A stretch of 64,000 nt of DNA, from positions 4,425,001 through 4,489,000 of the forward strand of contig CM069765.1 in the NCBI GenBank assembly GCA_036169595.1. Direction: 5' to 3'. This document shows positions 15,301 to 30,695 of this stretch, piece by piece (the stretch's first letter is position 1; each line of letters begins with the position of its first letter). Source of the stretch: Dictyostelium firmibasis. Taxonomy: Eukaryota; Evosea; Eumycetozoa; Dictyosteliales; Dictyosteliaceae. The position numbers and the translations under genes are program-made. The notes beneath the pieces are model-generated. The model ran no database searches. It saw only the letters and a list, made by a program, of their open reading frames with translations, and was not told the DNA's origin.

Positions 15301-16935
15301 GTTAATTTAACCGATGACTCTGTGTTACCAGGATGTCAAATTATTACAGTCTCTTTGGTATCAAAATCTATATTCACCTCAACAGTTCCTGAATCGTTAG
15401 CATCAAGCTTTGTTTCCTACAATAAACCAGATAACTATGGCGTATTAAATTCCAATGGAGCCATCATTGGTACCCTATTAATGGATGGAATAATGATTAA
15501 ATCTGAACAGACCATTCAAGGAATGGTGGTTTGTTTCGATATAACCAATATGCCACAAAGTGATAAGTATCCATCGTTTGATTTTGCAACAAACTACAAC
15601 AGTACCAATTCAATGGGGTCCCTATATCCAATGGCCATTGAAACCTATTTGACAGAAGACTCTGAGAACACCTATATGTGCTCCAATCTCTCAGATGTAC
15701 AATCGGAAACCGTCATTTTTATGATCAATATTATGGGTAATTGGATGGATCAATCCAAAGAACTCTTTGATTCCACTACAAAATCACTTCTCTATTTTTT
15801 GGCCGTTCTTTTTCTATTGGTAGGATGTTTCGGTTGTTATCAGATCGTATTAATTGTTTTCATTGGCTATAATAGATCAAAAAACAATGATCAGGCTACC
15901 AATAGTAACAACTACAATAACAGCAACAACAGTAGTAACAGCAACAATCAAATTCAAATAACTCATATTCTAACGGGATTGGTAACACTGTTCATAATGT
16001 TGAGATCCATATATTTCTTTGTGATGCCAGGTGGTTATCTTTCATCGAGTCCCGTTGCCGATTATGTTTTAGTTGTATTACCCACCTTTATTTATTTCTC
16101 TTCTTTCATTGTTATGATCGTAATTTGGTATATTATTGTATTCTTGGTCCTAAAGAATTATTCAATGGCTGGTTCAAGGAATAAAAGATTGTATTCAATT
16201 GTTTTCGGTGTGAATGTGATTCTATACATACTTTTCATCGTGGTTGTTTTGGTTTTCCAATATACCCACTTCACACCCAATAACTATTGTGGAGCTCGTG
16301 TTGTGGTACAAATGAAAAACTCTAAACCTCAAATCATAGTCTCCATTCTCTACGCTGCTATTCAAGCCTTTCTCTCACTTGCTTTGGCTTCTTCGTTTGC
16401 CTATCTTGGATCCTCTTTATATCTCACCTTAAAAAAAGCAAACTTCACCTCCATAAAATCTAGAAAATCTCAAAAATCAATCAGAATCTTTATTTTGACT
16501 GTGGTTTGTAGTATTGGTTTCTTGTTACATTGCATTTTTATTTTAGTATTGGTTTCCTCGGAAATAAACTCAATAGCTTTCACCTTTGTTGGTTTATTAT
16601 TGACCGAAATACTGCCTGCAGCTTCCATATTGTATTGTTTTCAAACTAAAAATAGTCCAAACAACGAAACCACTCTCGACAGTGGAAAATCGTTTCCTCT
16701 CTCCTCTCTTGGTTCTATGAAAAGTAAAAAAACAAAATCGAAATCACAAACTACAAACCAAAACTCTACCCCATCATCACCTTCTAGCCTTATAGAGTCA
16801 AACAACTTTAACAACACTAATAATGACAACAGCAACATCGCCAATAATAATAACAACCAACTAAGCTCATTATCGATGGGTGTAAATCAAGAAAGAAATA
16901 TTATCAATTCAAGTAGTGAAATTAATAATATTTAG
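11125..16935 (+). CDS. Giant Cys-rich ectodomain protein with C-terminal seven-TM-type region
   Basis: Exons are 11125-11209, 11331-12296 and 12425-16935, giving 1853 residues. Exon 1 encodes a signal peptide (NIFIFFILFLCSLNSLNA), and both introns are GTAATA/GTATGT...TATAG. Residues about 30-1460 are a secreted-type region with dozens of cysteines, many N-glycosylation sequons and repeated Cys-spaced modules (CPxCPESF, CCNPRYVE, CSCSGDSVTNGHA). From about 1470 to 1780 come seven hydrophobic helices (LLYFLAVLFLLVGCFGCYQI; SFAYLGSSLYLTLKK; FIYFSSFIVMIVIWYIIVF), distantly like the TOM1/THH1 or TMEM-type seven-TM fold. The tail is Ser/Asn-rich and cytoplasmic. An adhesion-receptor-like role at the cell surface is an inference. 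The exact family is not recognised. Confidence 0.85.
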
Positions 16936-18254
<1,319 letters not shown>

Positions 18255-19015
18255 ATGAACCATAGAGAATTAAATATTTGTTTTTTGGGTAAGAGTTTTT
18301 TATAATTATACAATTTTTTTTTCATTTTTTTTTTTTTCAACAATTTTTTTAACAATTTTTTTTATTTTATATTTTTTCACCTATAAAAAAAGGTAACCCA
18401 GAAGTTGGTAAATCTTGTATAATTAATCCACAACTAAATGAATATGTCCCTACTATAGAAAATAGAAGTAAAAAACCAATGCAAATAAATAATAAATTTT
18501 TCGATTTTAATATTTTCGATACAGGTTCGTAAATTTTTAAAAAAAAAAATAAATAAAAAAAATTATTAACAAACTATATTTTAAAAATTATAGCAGGTGC
18601 TAAGGAATTAAACTATTTAAGTAAAAATTCCATAAAACAATGTGACTTGTTCGTAGTTGTATGTTCATTAACTGATGACAAATCAATTGATAGTATTCAA
18701 TATTATATCGATTTAATTCAAGATTGTTTAAATAGAAAGATTGATATCCCAATGATAATTGTTGCAAATAAACTTGACATTTTGGGAGATGTGGACAATC
18801 CTATAGTAAAAAATCAAATAAAAAGAATTAATAAAAAATTTAATAACACCCAATGTATAATTTCTTCTTCGAAAAATAGCGACACAATTAGCAATATTTT
18901 AAAATCATTAATGAAACAAGTTGACCTTATTGAAAAAAATAGAAAACAACAACTAAATTATCAATCTTCGCCATTGAGAAATATAAAAATCCTAAGAAAA
19001 ATAAAAATTTTTTGA
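18255..19015 (+). CDS. Divergent Ras-like small GTPase with Ala for switch II Gln
   Basis: Exons are 18255-18288, 18393-18524 and 18594-19015, giving 195 residues. The start MNHRELNICFLG runs into the P-loop GNPEVGKSC. Switch I contains YVPTIEN with the effector Thr. The G3 motif is DTAGAKE, so the catalytic Gln of DTAGQE is Ala. G4 is NKLD and G5 lies at ISSSKNS. About seven residues are missing between the P-loop and switch I compared with Ras, shortening helix 1. The C-terminus is basic (RNIKILRKIKIF) with no CaaX box, so membrane binding would rest on charge. Slow or no intrinsic hydrolysis is the expected consequence. The intron inside the G3 codon, read correctly, restores DTAG. Confidence 0.85.
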
Positions 19016-19069
19016 AAAAAAAAAAAATTATTTAATAAAAAAAAAATTATTTATTTATAAATACATTAT

Positions 19070-19109
<40 letters not shown>

Positions 19110-19216
19110 CTTGTTATATATGATAGCGTTATTTTTTTTTTAAAAAAAAAAAAATTTTAAAAGAAATATTTAAATATATGAATTTAATTTTATAATATTG
19201 TTGCTATAATAAAAAA

Positions 19217-20688
<1,472 letters not shown>

Positions 20689-20968
20689 TTTTATATATAT
20701 TTTTTTTATTTAATTTTTATTTTTTATTTTTTATAATTTTTTTTTTATTTAGTATTATTAATTATTTGAAAAAAATTTATACTAAAAAAAAATAAAAAAA
20801 AATAAAAAAATAAAAAAATAAAAAAATAAAAAAATTAATTACAGCAAAATGATTTTTATTTTTATAAAATATATGTGAAAAAACAACAATAATAATAAAA
20901 AAATAATAAGAATTAAGTAGTTGATTTTTTTAGAAAAAGTTTTTTTTTTTTAAAAAATTAAATCTAAC

Positions 20969-20999
<31 letters not shown>

Positions 21000-21909
21000 A
21001 AAATTAACTTTTATAAATATCTAAAAACTCTGTAGTATTCATTTTAGTTTGTTTTATATTATGAATATGAATCACAGTGGACCTTGTCTGGCTCATTTTA
21101 GATCACAATACATGATAACCATTATTATTTTTTTTTAAAATTTTATTTATTTTTTTTTTTTTTTTTTAAAAGGAAAATATTAAAAAAAAAAAAAAAAACG
21201 ATAATCATTCAAAACAGTTTATTGGTTGTTGACTTGTTATTGATGTGAAAATTCACCGCATAAAAAAAAAAAAAAATATCTTGCCCATTGTTACAAAAAC
21301 CTCTCATATTTTTTTTGGGGCGCAATCGTTATTTTTCATATGAAAAAAGTTTTAAAAAAATTAAAATTTTTTTTTCAAGATATTTTTTTTTTAGTGCAAA
21401 AATTTTTTTTTTTGTCCGTGTCTTTGGGTATCACAATAATTTTTACATAAAAATTTAAAAAAATAACTCCAACTCCCATAGTGTGGCCCACATTTTTTTT
21501 TTATTATATATTTTCTATCTTTGTTGCACCATATTTCTAATAATTTAAAAATGATTAATAATATCTAAATCAACTCATGATTGGAATTAGTGTCTTTTTG
21601 TTTCATTTCATTTTTAATAGTACTCAATACGATTATCAAGATGATTTTCTTTTTATAATTTTTTTTTTTTTATATGGATTATAGTTTAAAAAAAATACTC
21701 CAATCTTTTTTTTTGTTTTTTTTTTGTATTTTTTTTGTCATATTATTATTAAAATTATTTCATAAAAAAGAAATTGGTTTTTTTTTTTGAAAAATATTAT
21801 AAAAATATAAAATAAAAAAAAAAAAAAAAAAAAATTAAAATAATAAAAAAAATAAAATAAAAAAAATAAAATAAATAAATGAATATATATAAAATATTAA
21901 ATCTTTTTG

Positions 21910-21947
<38 letters not shown>

Positions 21948-22946
21948 TTGATTGGTTTGAAGAGGAGCAAATTATAGGCAACCAATTAAAATTTTTCCAT
22001 TTTTATTGATAGTTGATTATTCCTTTTTCTCTTTTTTTCCCAATAATGAAATATCTAAATTTTTTTTTTTTTTTTATTTTTAAAAATGATATGAATTTTT
22101 TTTTTTTTTGATGTATCTGGCCAATATCTCAATTTCTTTTCTAATAATTTTTACTTTTTTTAATTTTTTTTGTATTTTTTTTTTTTTTTTTTTTAATTTT
22201 TATTTTCCATATCATTATTTAATTTTTTGTCAAGAATTATTTGTAGTAAATTTTACAAAAGTGCAATTAATTTAGAATTGATTCTTTTTCTTATTTAATT
22301 TCTCTATTACAATTAATTGTATAATTAACAAGCATTTTTCTATTAATACACCCATTTTTTTTTTTTTTTTTTTTTTTTTAATTAAAAATAAAATAGTATA
22401 TAAAAAAACAATCTTATCTATATGTTACAAAAAAACTTTTATTATTTGACATTTCAAAATAAATTTGTTTCAAAAAATTATTAATATAATATTTTAAATT
22501 ATTTAATTACCTTAATATATTATATGCACTCGAAAATGTAAAAAAAAACTGAACCATATATAATACACATTAATTATGTCAACCCTTCAAAATTTAAAAA
22601 ACACAAGCTATAAATACAAGCTTATGGGGGGTTCATTATAATGCGAGGGGGTAAATTTTTAAATTGGATTCCTAAAATTTTAAATTATATGATCATGTAA
22701 AAAAAAAAGAGAAAAAAAATTAAATATTTTAATAAACACACACATATAAATTATTAATGATAAAAAATCTACACAAAGTATTTTTTTAATTTTTTTTTTT
22801 TTTTTGTTTTTTTTTTACCAAATAGTATTATTTTTCTTTTAAAAATTTATTTCTTTTTTTAAAAAACATTAAAAACTTTCGCAATTTTAAACATTAGAAC
22901 CAAAATTTAAAAGTAAATAAATAAAAAGCAACAAAAAACTATAAAG
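20689..22946. other. Long intergenic region upstream of the first Crl gene
   Basis: About 2.3 kb dominated by A and T runs. Less biased islands lie at 21004-21125, 21200-21310, 21420-21500 and 22500-22660. The last has two G blocks (22625-22652) about 0.8 kb before the Crl ATG. A 30-codon minus-strand open frame at 21096-21004 is the only coding-like piece. No RNA gene is recognised. Confidence 0.45.
22622..22653 (+). promoter_or_regulatory. Paired G-block element upstream of the first Crl gene
   Basis: Two runs of five to six G flank TTCATTATAATGC, which is striking in DNA this AT-rich. It lies about 300 bp upstream of the presumed 5' UTR. It is a candidate control element; the factor is unknown. 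Confidence 0.3.
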
Positions 22947-23030
22947 GTAAGTAAATTATTAAAAAAATATTTTCAAAAAAAAAAAAAAAAAAAAAAAATT
23001 AAATATATACACCATATGTAAATAAATAAG

Positions 23031-23129
<99 letters not shown>

Positions 23130-23263
23130 ATAGATAAATACATAAAAACATAAAAAAAATAAACAAACAAACAAACAAACAAACAAACAAACAAACAAAC
23201 AAACAAACAAACAAACAAACAAACAAACAAACAAACAAACAAACAAACAAACAAATAAACAAA

Positions 23264-23322
<59 letters not shown>

Positions 23323-23440
23323 AAACCTAATTATTAAATGATTTTTTTATTTACTTTATAATTTTTTATTTTTTTTTATTTTTTTTATAAAAAAAAGAAT
23401 TATTACTTTTGAATTCTATTGTTTTTTATTTGTTTTTTAG
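22947..23440 (+). other. Predicted 5' UTR intron with tetranucleotide repeats
   Basis: AAAG|GTAAGTAAATT at 22947 is a strong donor, and TTTTTTAG|AAAATG at 23440 is a strong acceptor, three bases before the Crl ATG. The 494-bp interval lacks any usable frame. It is filled with (AAAT)n at about 23019-23132, (AAAC)n at 23161-23255 and (AAAT)n again to about 23322. Spliced leader use is inferred. Confidence 0.55.
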
Positions 23441-23443
23441 AAA

Positions 23444-25065
<1,622 letters not shown>

Positions 25066-25165
25066 AAAAATATATAAATAATTAATTATTTATTATATAA
25101 TATATATATAATAAAAGTTCGAATAAAATCTATTGTCTAATTTTTTTTAGAAGAAAACTTAAAAG

Positions 25166-25885
25166 TTATTTATTTTTACTATATAATTTTGGAATAATAG
25201 ATTTTCTTTTTAATAAAACTATAAACAACGATAAAAGAATAATCAAAACAGACACATTTGTCAGGGTATAAAATGGTGATAATGATGATTTGACACTTTT
25301 AATATCATCTTCATATGGATTTATTTCATTTGGAGATAGTTGATAATATGATTTTTTTTCAAAAAGTGAAATCCCATTATAAATTAATTTAATATGAGTA
25401 TACTCTATTGATTCATTGTGAATTGGTCCAACATAGCATGTTATTTCATCTAAATCAACCTGGGATCTACTTTTATATGATGACCTTTTAAAAATGATTC
25501 TTGGGGAAGAACAAGGATTAGTACCTACTATAATAACAAGGTCTTTATTAAAATTAGAGCCATATATAGTAATTTCCCCACCGTCTCTTGATAAGCCTTC
25601 AATAAATTTGATATCCGGTGGTTTGTAGGTAAAAAATAATATATTTTCTGTGTTTAATATTTTTTTTTCTAAAAATACTTTAATGGGAATTAATTTTCCA
25701 TCACCAACACCATCAGGTAAAATTACTCGAATCATACTTGAATCTAAAATTATTACACTTGGACAAAACAATTCCCCAACCTGCACAGAGATGTTACCTT
25801 TTATTCTATTACCATTTATTACTAAAATTCCTTTATTAGATGAAAAATCAGATAAATCCTTATTAACATTTATTATTTCTATATC

Positions 25886-25931
<46 letters not shown>

Positions 25932-26614
25932 TTATTATTTAAAATGACCAGATTATCAATTGATTGAATATTTTCTTTTTTAATTTTTAAAGTATTAATA
26001 AGTATTGGTTTATTATAATTCCAATTAATAATTAAAAAGAGTTGTTTATTATTATTATCTAAATTTGTTGAGAAATTTAAGACAATTTCATTATCTGTGA
26101 TGTGATCTTTATTTTTTAATATAATGATTTCATTTGTTTCATTTCCTGTCCATAGCATATAATGTATATCAAAATTTAAATAATATCCTTTTAGTTTTAA
26201 GTTACCATCACTTGTTATTGATATATTGGTGATAATTGGGTAAGGGTGGACCGATTCACTCAATACAACGCCACATTTACTGTCTTGATTATCTTTTTGA
26301 TTAGATAGTAAACATGCATCGATGGAATAGGCATTTAATTGGTTTTTATATTGGTTGGATTCGAAAATACACTCCCTTATTTTTTGATCAATAATTTGGC
26401 AATGGAAAATTATTGTTAATGAGACTTTTGTAAACTCGATATCGCTATATAGAGTCCAATTACTATAGTAGACACTATTAATGTCCGTCTTTATTTTAAT
26501 TATTTCTTTATTAATTGAAAAATCTTTAATTATTGGTAAATCTAAAAACACTTCACATTTTATTATATTTACTAGATAGAAAATAAAAATAAAAAAAATT
26601 ATTATCTTTTTCAT
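25166..26614 (-). CDS. IPT/TIG-domain type I membrane protein
   Basis: A single exon of 482 codons. Residues 1-20 form a signal peptide (IIIFFIFIFYLVNIIKC). The ectodomain has many NxS/T sequons and Cys residues. At least two IPT/TIG immunoglobulin-like modules are visible: one around GILVINGNRIKGNISVQVGE..CPSVIILDSSMIRVILPDG, and one at PPDIKFIEGLSRDGGEITIY with GSNFNKDLVIIVGTNPC. A transmembrane helix follows near the C-terminus (VSVLIILLSLFIVLL) with a short KRKS basic tail. In Dictyostelium such proteins act in adhesion and self-recognition. This one lacks the long form's extra repeats. It is convergent with the first Crl gene, and a G-box-like element lies about 155 bp upstream. Confidence 0.88.
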
Positions 26615-26769
26615 TTTTTTTTAAATAATTTTAATTTAAATAGTTTTTTTTTTAAACAAAAGAAACAACAAGAAACAAAATAATAAAATAAAAAATAAAT
26701 AATAATAATTGTTTCAAAAAAAAAAAAAATTGTTTTTAATATCATATGAATAAAATAAAACATTTTTTT

Positions 26770-26785
26770 GTGTGTGGGTGTGTGT
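26770..26785. promoter_or_regulatory. G-box-like element upstream of the IPT/TIG gene
   Basis: GTGTGTGGGTGTGTG sits in a T-rich spacer about 155 bp upstream of the IPT/TIG start. It matches the TG-rich G-box bound by the developmental factor GBF in Dictyostelium. This suggests post-aggregative expression. It is a sequence match only. Confidence 0.5.
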
Positions 26786-26871
26786 TTTTTTTTTTTTTTT
26801 TTTTTTTATTATTTAAAGGTGTTTTTTATTTAACAGTTTTTATTTACATCGCTTTATATTACAGTTTTTTT

Positions 26872-27565
26872 TTAATTTTTAATGAATTTATTATAGAGTT
26901 TAATTATTTTGTTTCTTTGATTTAAATTTTTTATAACTTTTTTATATTCTTTACAGTTTTTAATTTTTTGTTTATCTTTGTATTCGATTGTATCAATCAG
27001 TAAATTGAAAATTGATAGTACCGATGCTAAATTATTTGAGGAAGAGGTTATTGTTGGGATATCAAATACTTTAGATAACTCAATTATTTCATTCTTTGTG
27101 ATTACATTCTTTTTGTCAGATTTATTTGCAACCAATATTATTGGTGGTGTTAAATAATTTCCTTTATAGTTTGATTTTATTAAATCTTTATATAATTGAA
27201 TTTTATCAATTGATTCTCTATCATTTAGTGAGTAAACTATTATAAAACATTGACCTATTATTTTGAAAAAAAAAAAAAAAAAAAAAATTTAGAAAAATTT
27301 TAAAAAAAAAATAAAAATGAAAATAGATAAAATATTTACAATTAGAAATTGTATCTGGTACTAAACAACTATACTCTTCTTGACCTGCTGTATCGTTGCA
27401 ACTTATTGTATATAGATTATTTTTATATGAATATAATTTGTTACATTTATTTTCTATTGTTGCCATATATGATTCTTCAAAATAAGATTGCAAAAACATA
27501 TTGATAATTGATGATTTTCCAGTTTTTGCTGCTCCCAAAATACCACAGTTTATTATTTTACTCAT
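26872..27565 (-). CDS. Divergent Ras-like small GTPase with Ala at the Gly12 position
   Basis: Exons are 27565-27340 and 27254-26872, giving 202 residues. The start MSKIINCGILG at 27565 is chosen because upstream codons are low-complexity. The P-loop is GAAKTGKSS, so the positions equal to Ras Gly12-Gly13 are Ala-Lys. G3 is intact (DTAGQEEY), G4 is NKSD and G5 is near TSSSN. The splice gives SNCQCFIIVYSLNDRESIDK, which aligns with KQCDLFVVVCSLTDDKSIDS of the other GTPase at 18.3 kb. The C-terminus is Lys/Asn-rich and basic without CaaX. Ala at Gly12 in Ras reduces GAP-stimulated hydrolysis; whether that applies here is inference. Confidence 0.85.
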
Positions 27566-28552
27566 TTTTTTTTTTAATATTTTATTAATTTTCTTATAGA
27601 AATATTTATTTATTATTTTTTCAAAAAAAAAAATAAACAATAAAAAATAAATTTAAAGAGTTTTTATTTTTATTTTTTTTTTATAAAAAAAAAAAAAAAT
27701 AATATAAATTTTTAATAAAATAATATAATTTTTAACACAATATATCAAAACGGAAGTGATCATCAACCTAAAACAGTTTTTTTTTGTTATTGTAACTGTC
27801 ATTGTTGGTAAAATATCTTGTTGATACTAATACAAAATCAAAGTTTTTTTTAAACCACATTAAAATACAACACACATATATATTATTTCAAGCACAACTC
27901 TTTGCTTTTTTTTACTTTATTTATTGAAATATAACATAATACTAGAAATTTACCATTTTAACCACCTTTGGTGTTATAATTTTTTATGGTTGTACAACAA
28001 TTTTGTAATACAATTTATTCTTTTTTGGAAAAAAATAATGGTGGGTTTTTTTAATAAAATAATAATAAAAATTTTAATTGAAAAAAAAATTATGAAAATA
28101 ATCCTTAAGAACCACACATTAGTATACAAATTTAAAAGCATAAATGTATTAAATATAAATGGAAATTGTATTTTAATCTTTTCAAAATTTATATAAAAAA
28201 ATAAAAAAAAAACAATTTCATACCTTTTTTGATTCTTTATTATTATTTTAAAATTATATATAGCTATGTATTTAATTTTCACTTTATATATTTTAAGGAA
28301 AAAAATTATCTACCAGAATTCTAATTTTATTTTTAAAAATTTTGATTTAAAAAGTCAGTATATAAATGTACAAATTCTAAAATAAAAAATGAGATATATA
28401 TATAAAGTAATCGTTGTATTATTAATAACCATATAATTATCGTATAACAATATTATTACATCATATGGAAATTTATTTATATAATTAATTTTTTCATAGA
28501 CCTATACAATATACTATTTTTAAAACAATAATATAATAATCACGCTATTTTC

Positions 28553-28595
28553 TAAACACACACTTAACACTCTAAAAACACCCAAAAACACACCC
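28553..28595. promoter_or_regulatory. CA-rich element (G-box complement) upstream of the second Crl gene
   Basis: Three blocks CACACAC, AACACCC and ACACACCC occur about 420-460 bp before the ATG. On the minus strand they read GGGTGTGT and GGGTGTT, like the GBF-binding G-box. Confidence 0.4.
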
Positions 28596-28765
28596 TTTTT
28601 TTTATTTTTTTTTTATTTTTTTTTTTATTTTTTTTTCAAAATATATATTACAGAACAAAATGTATATTCATCTAAATTTTTTTTTTTTTTTCAATTTTGT
28701 TTCAATTACAAAAAACTCACACATTCACATAAAGAATCAAACAAAATTTTCAAATTGTAATAATA

Positions 28766-28803
<38 letters not shown>

Positions 28804-28846
28804 AATAAAAATAAACAAGATCCAATTAATATAAAATTTTGTAAAA

Positions 28847-29012
<166 letters not shown>

Positions 29013-29015
29013 TAA

Positions 29016-30482
29016 ATGGATAGTTTAAATACTACAAGTACAGCTTCTACTGGAATGACCAAGCAAGAGAATGATGCATCGTATGCAGTATTATTAATAG
29101 CGGATTTTACATCAATAATTGGATGCACATTAGTTTTATTAGGTTTTTGGAGATTAAAATTACTTCGTAATCATATTACAAAGATTATTACATTTTTTTG
29201 TTCAACATCACTGGCCAAGGATTTGATATCAACACTTTTAACATTAATTGAAAAAAAACAATCAAATGGAACATTTCAATGTTATCTTTATGCAACAGTT
29301 ATAACCTATGGTTCACTGGCTTGTTGGTTATGGACATTATGTTTATGTATATATTTAATATTTAAGATAATAATAATTTTTTATATAAAAAAAATTAATA
29401 CTTTTATTTTTTTTATTTTATATAAAGCATTTAGTATTTATAATTTAATAGTAAAGAGAGAACCAGAGCCAGAGAAATTTGAAAAATATTATCATATATT
29501 TTGTTGGGTAGTTCCATTTATAATGACAGTTATAATGCTATCAAAGAATGTTGTGGAGGTTACAGGAAATTGGTGTTGGATTGGTAATACATATGTTGGA
29601 TATAGGTTTGGATTATTTTACGGACCATTTTTAGCGATTTGGTTCCTTGCAGCGGTGTTGGTCGGTTTAACATCGAGATATACCTATAAAGTAATTAGAA
29701 GTAGTGTCAGTGATAATAAGGATAGACATATGACCTATCAATTCAAATTGATCAACTATATTATAGTTTTCCTTTTATGCTGGGTATTCGCCGTTGTAAA
29801 TCGTATTGTAAATGGTATGAATATGTTTCCTGCATGGGTCAGTATACTTCATACCTATCTAAGTGTATCACATGGTTTCTATGCTTCAGTCACCTTTATA
29901 TACAATAATCCATTAATGTGGAGATATTTAGCATCAATAATTCTTGTACCTTTTACAAAGTTTGGTTACTTTGTTGAAACTCAACAAAGATTAGAAAAGA
30001 ATAAAAACAACAATAACCATTCACCCGTTGCATTATCAAATAATGCTCAAAATAATCACCATAATAACATTAACAATATTAATAACAATAACTGCTATAC
30101 TAATGATAATAGTAACTATAACAATAGTGGTGATTTTGTCAATGGTAATAACGTTTCGGATTCAAGCAACTATTACACAACTTCAATGATTGAATCTTTC
30201 TCTGTTCAAAATGAGAATTCAAAAACAAATGGCCCTGAAAGCTTTAAACAGAATGGTGCAAATCTACAAGACGATAAAGATATCTCTTCCAAAAAAGACA
30301 TCGAGTCAATAGTGGATACCAATTCAATACCAATGGATAATCTCACCACTAGAATTGAAATACCTCTTCAACATCCACCTTTAACTCCTCAACAATCATT
30401 ACAAGAAATTAATTTGAATGACGATGATGACAAGGATACCAACACCCACTCAAATAACAAAAAAAAAGACTCTAATGTTTAA
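29016..30482 (+). CDS. cAMP receptor-like (Crl) seven-TM receptor, second copy
   Basis: Exons are 29016-29346 and 29428-30482, giving 461 residues. The 81-bp intron (GTATAT...AAAG) is in frame and stop-free, so an unspliced reading looks continuous. Its position, after WLWTLCL and before [16 protein letters not shown], is the same as in the first Crl gene, and without it TM3 is intact. Shared motifs include [54 protein letters not shown] and [20 protein letters not shown]. The tail is Asn/Ser-rich, contains an acidic Asp run and lacks the very long poly-Asn of its neighbour. The N-terminus is longer and carries an NTT sequon. A 27-bp tandem duplication spans the stop codon. Confidence 0.93.
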   Translation: MDSLNTTSTASTGMTKQENDASYAVLLIADFTSIIGCTLVLLGFWRLKLLRNHITKIITFFCSTSLAKDLISTLLTLIEKKQSNGTFQCYLYATVITYGSLACWLWTLCLCIYLIFKIIIIFYIKKINTFIFFILYKAFSIYNLIVKREPEPEKFEKYYHIFCWVVPFIMTVIMLSKNVVEVTGNWCWIGNTYVGYRFGLFYGPFLAIWFLAAVLVGLTSRYTYKVIRSSVSDNKDRHMTYQFKLINYIIVFLLCWVFAVVNRIVNGMNMFPAWVSILHTYLSVSHGFYASVTFIYNNPLMWRYLASIILVPFTKFGYFVETQQRLEKNKNNNNHSPVALSNNAQNNHHNNINNINNNNCYTNDNSNYNNSGDFVNGNNVSDSSNYYTTSMIESFSVQNENSKTNGPESFKQNGANLQDDKDISSKKDIESIVDTNSIPMDNLTTRIEIPLQHPPLTPQQSLQEINLNDDDDKDTNTHSNNKKKDSNV

Positions 30483-30695
30483 GAAAACAAAAAAGACTCT
30501 AATGTTTAAGAAAACAAAAATAAATGATTATTTGTGTAATATTTCGAAAATATCTCATAATTGATTTAATTATTTGTTTTTTTAATTTTAAATTTTTTTT
30601 TTAAAAAATAAATCTAAAAGAACTGTAACAAGAATGAATTAAAAACTTTACAATTTCAATATATAAATGTACAAAATTTTAATTTTTTTTTTTTT

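Noticed and set aside
22959-23262. Phe-Val-Cys-Leu repeat frames on the minus strand
   Set aside because: Products of (AAAC)n and (AAAT)n tetranucleotides inside the probable 5' UTR intron.
23019-23322. CRISPR-like regular repeats
   Set aside because: Simple tetranucleotide repeats without spacers, in a eukaryotic genome.
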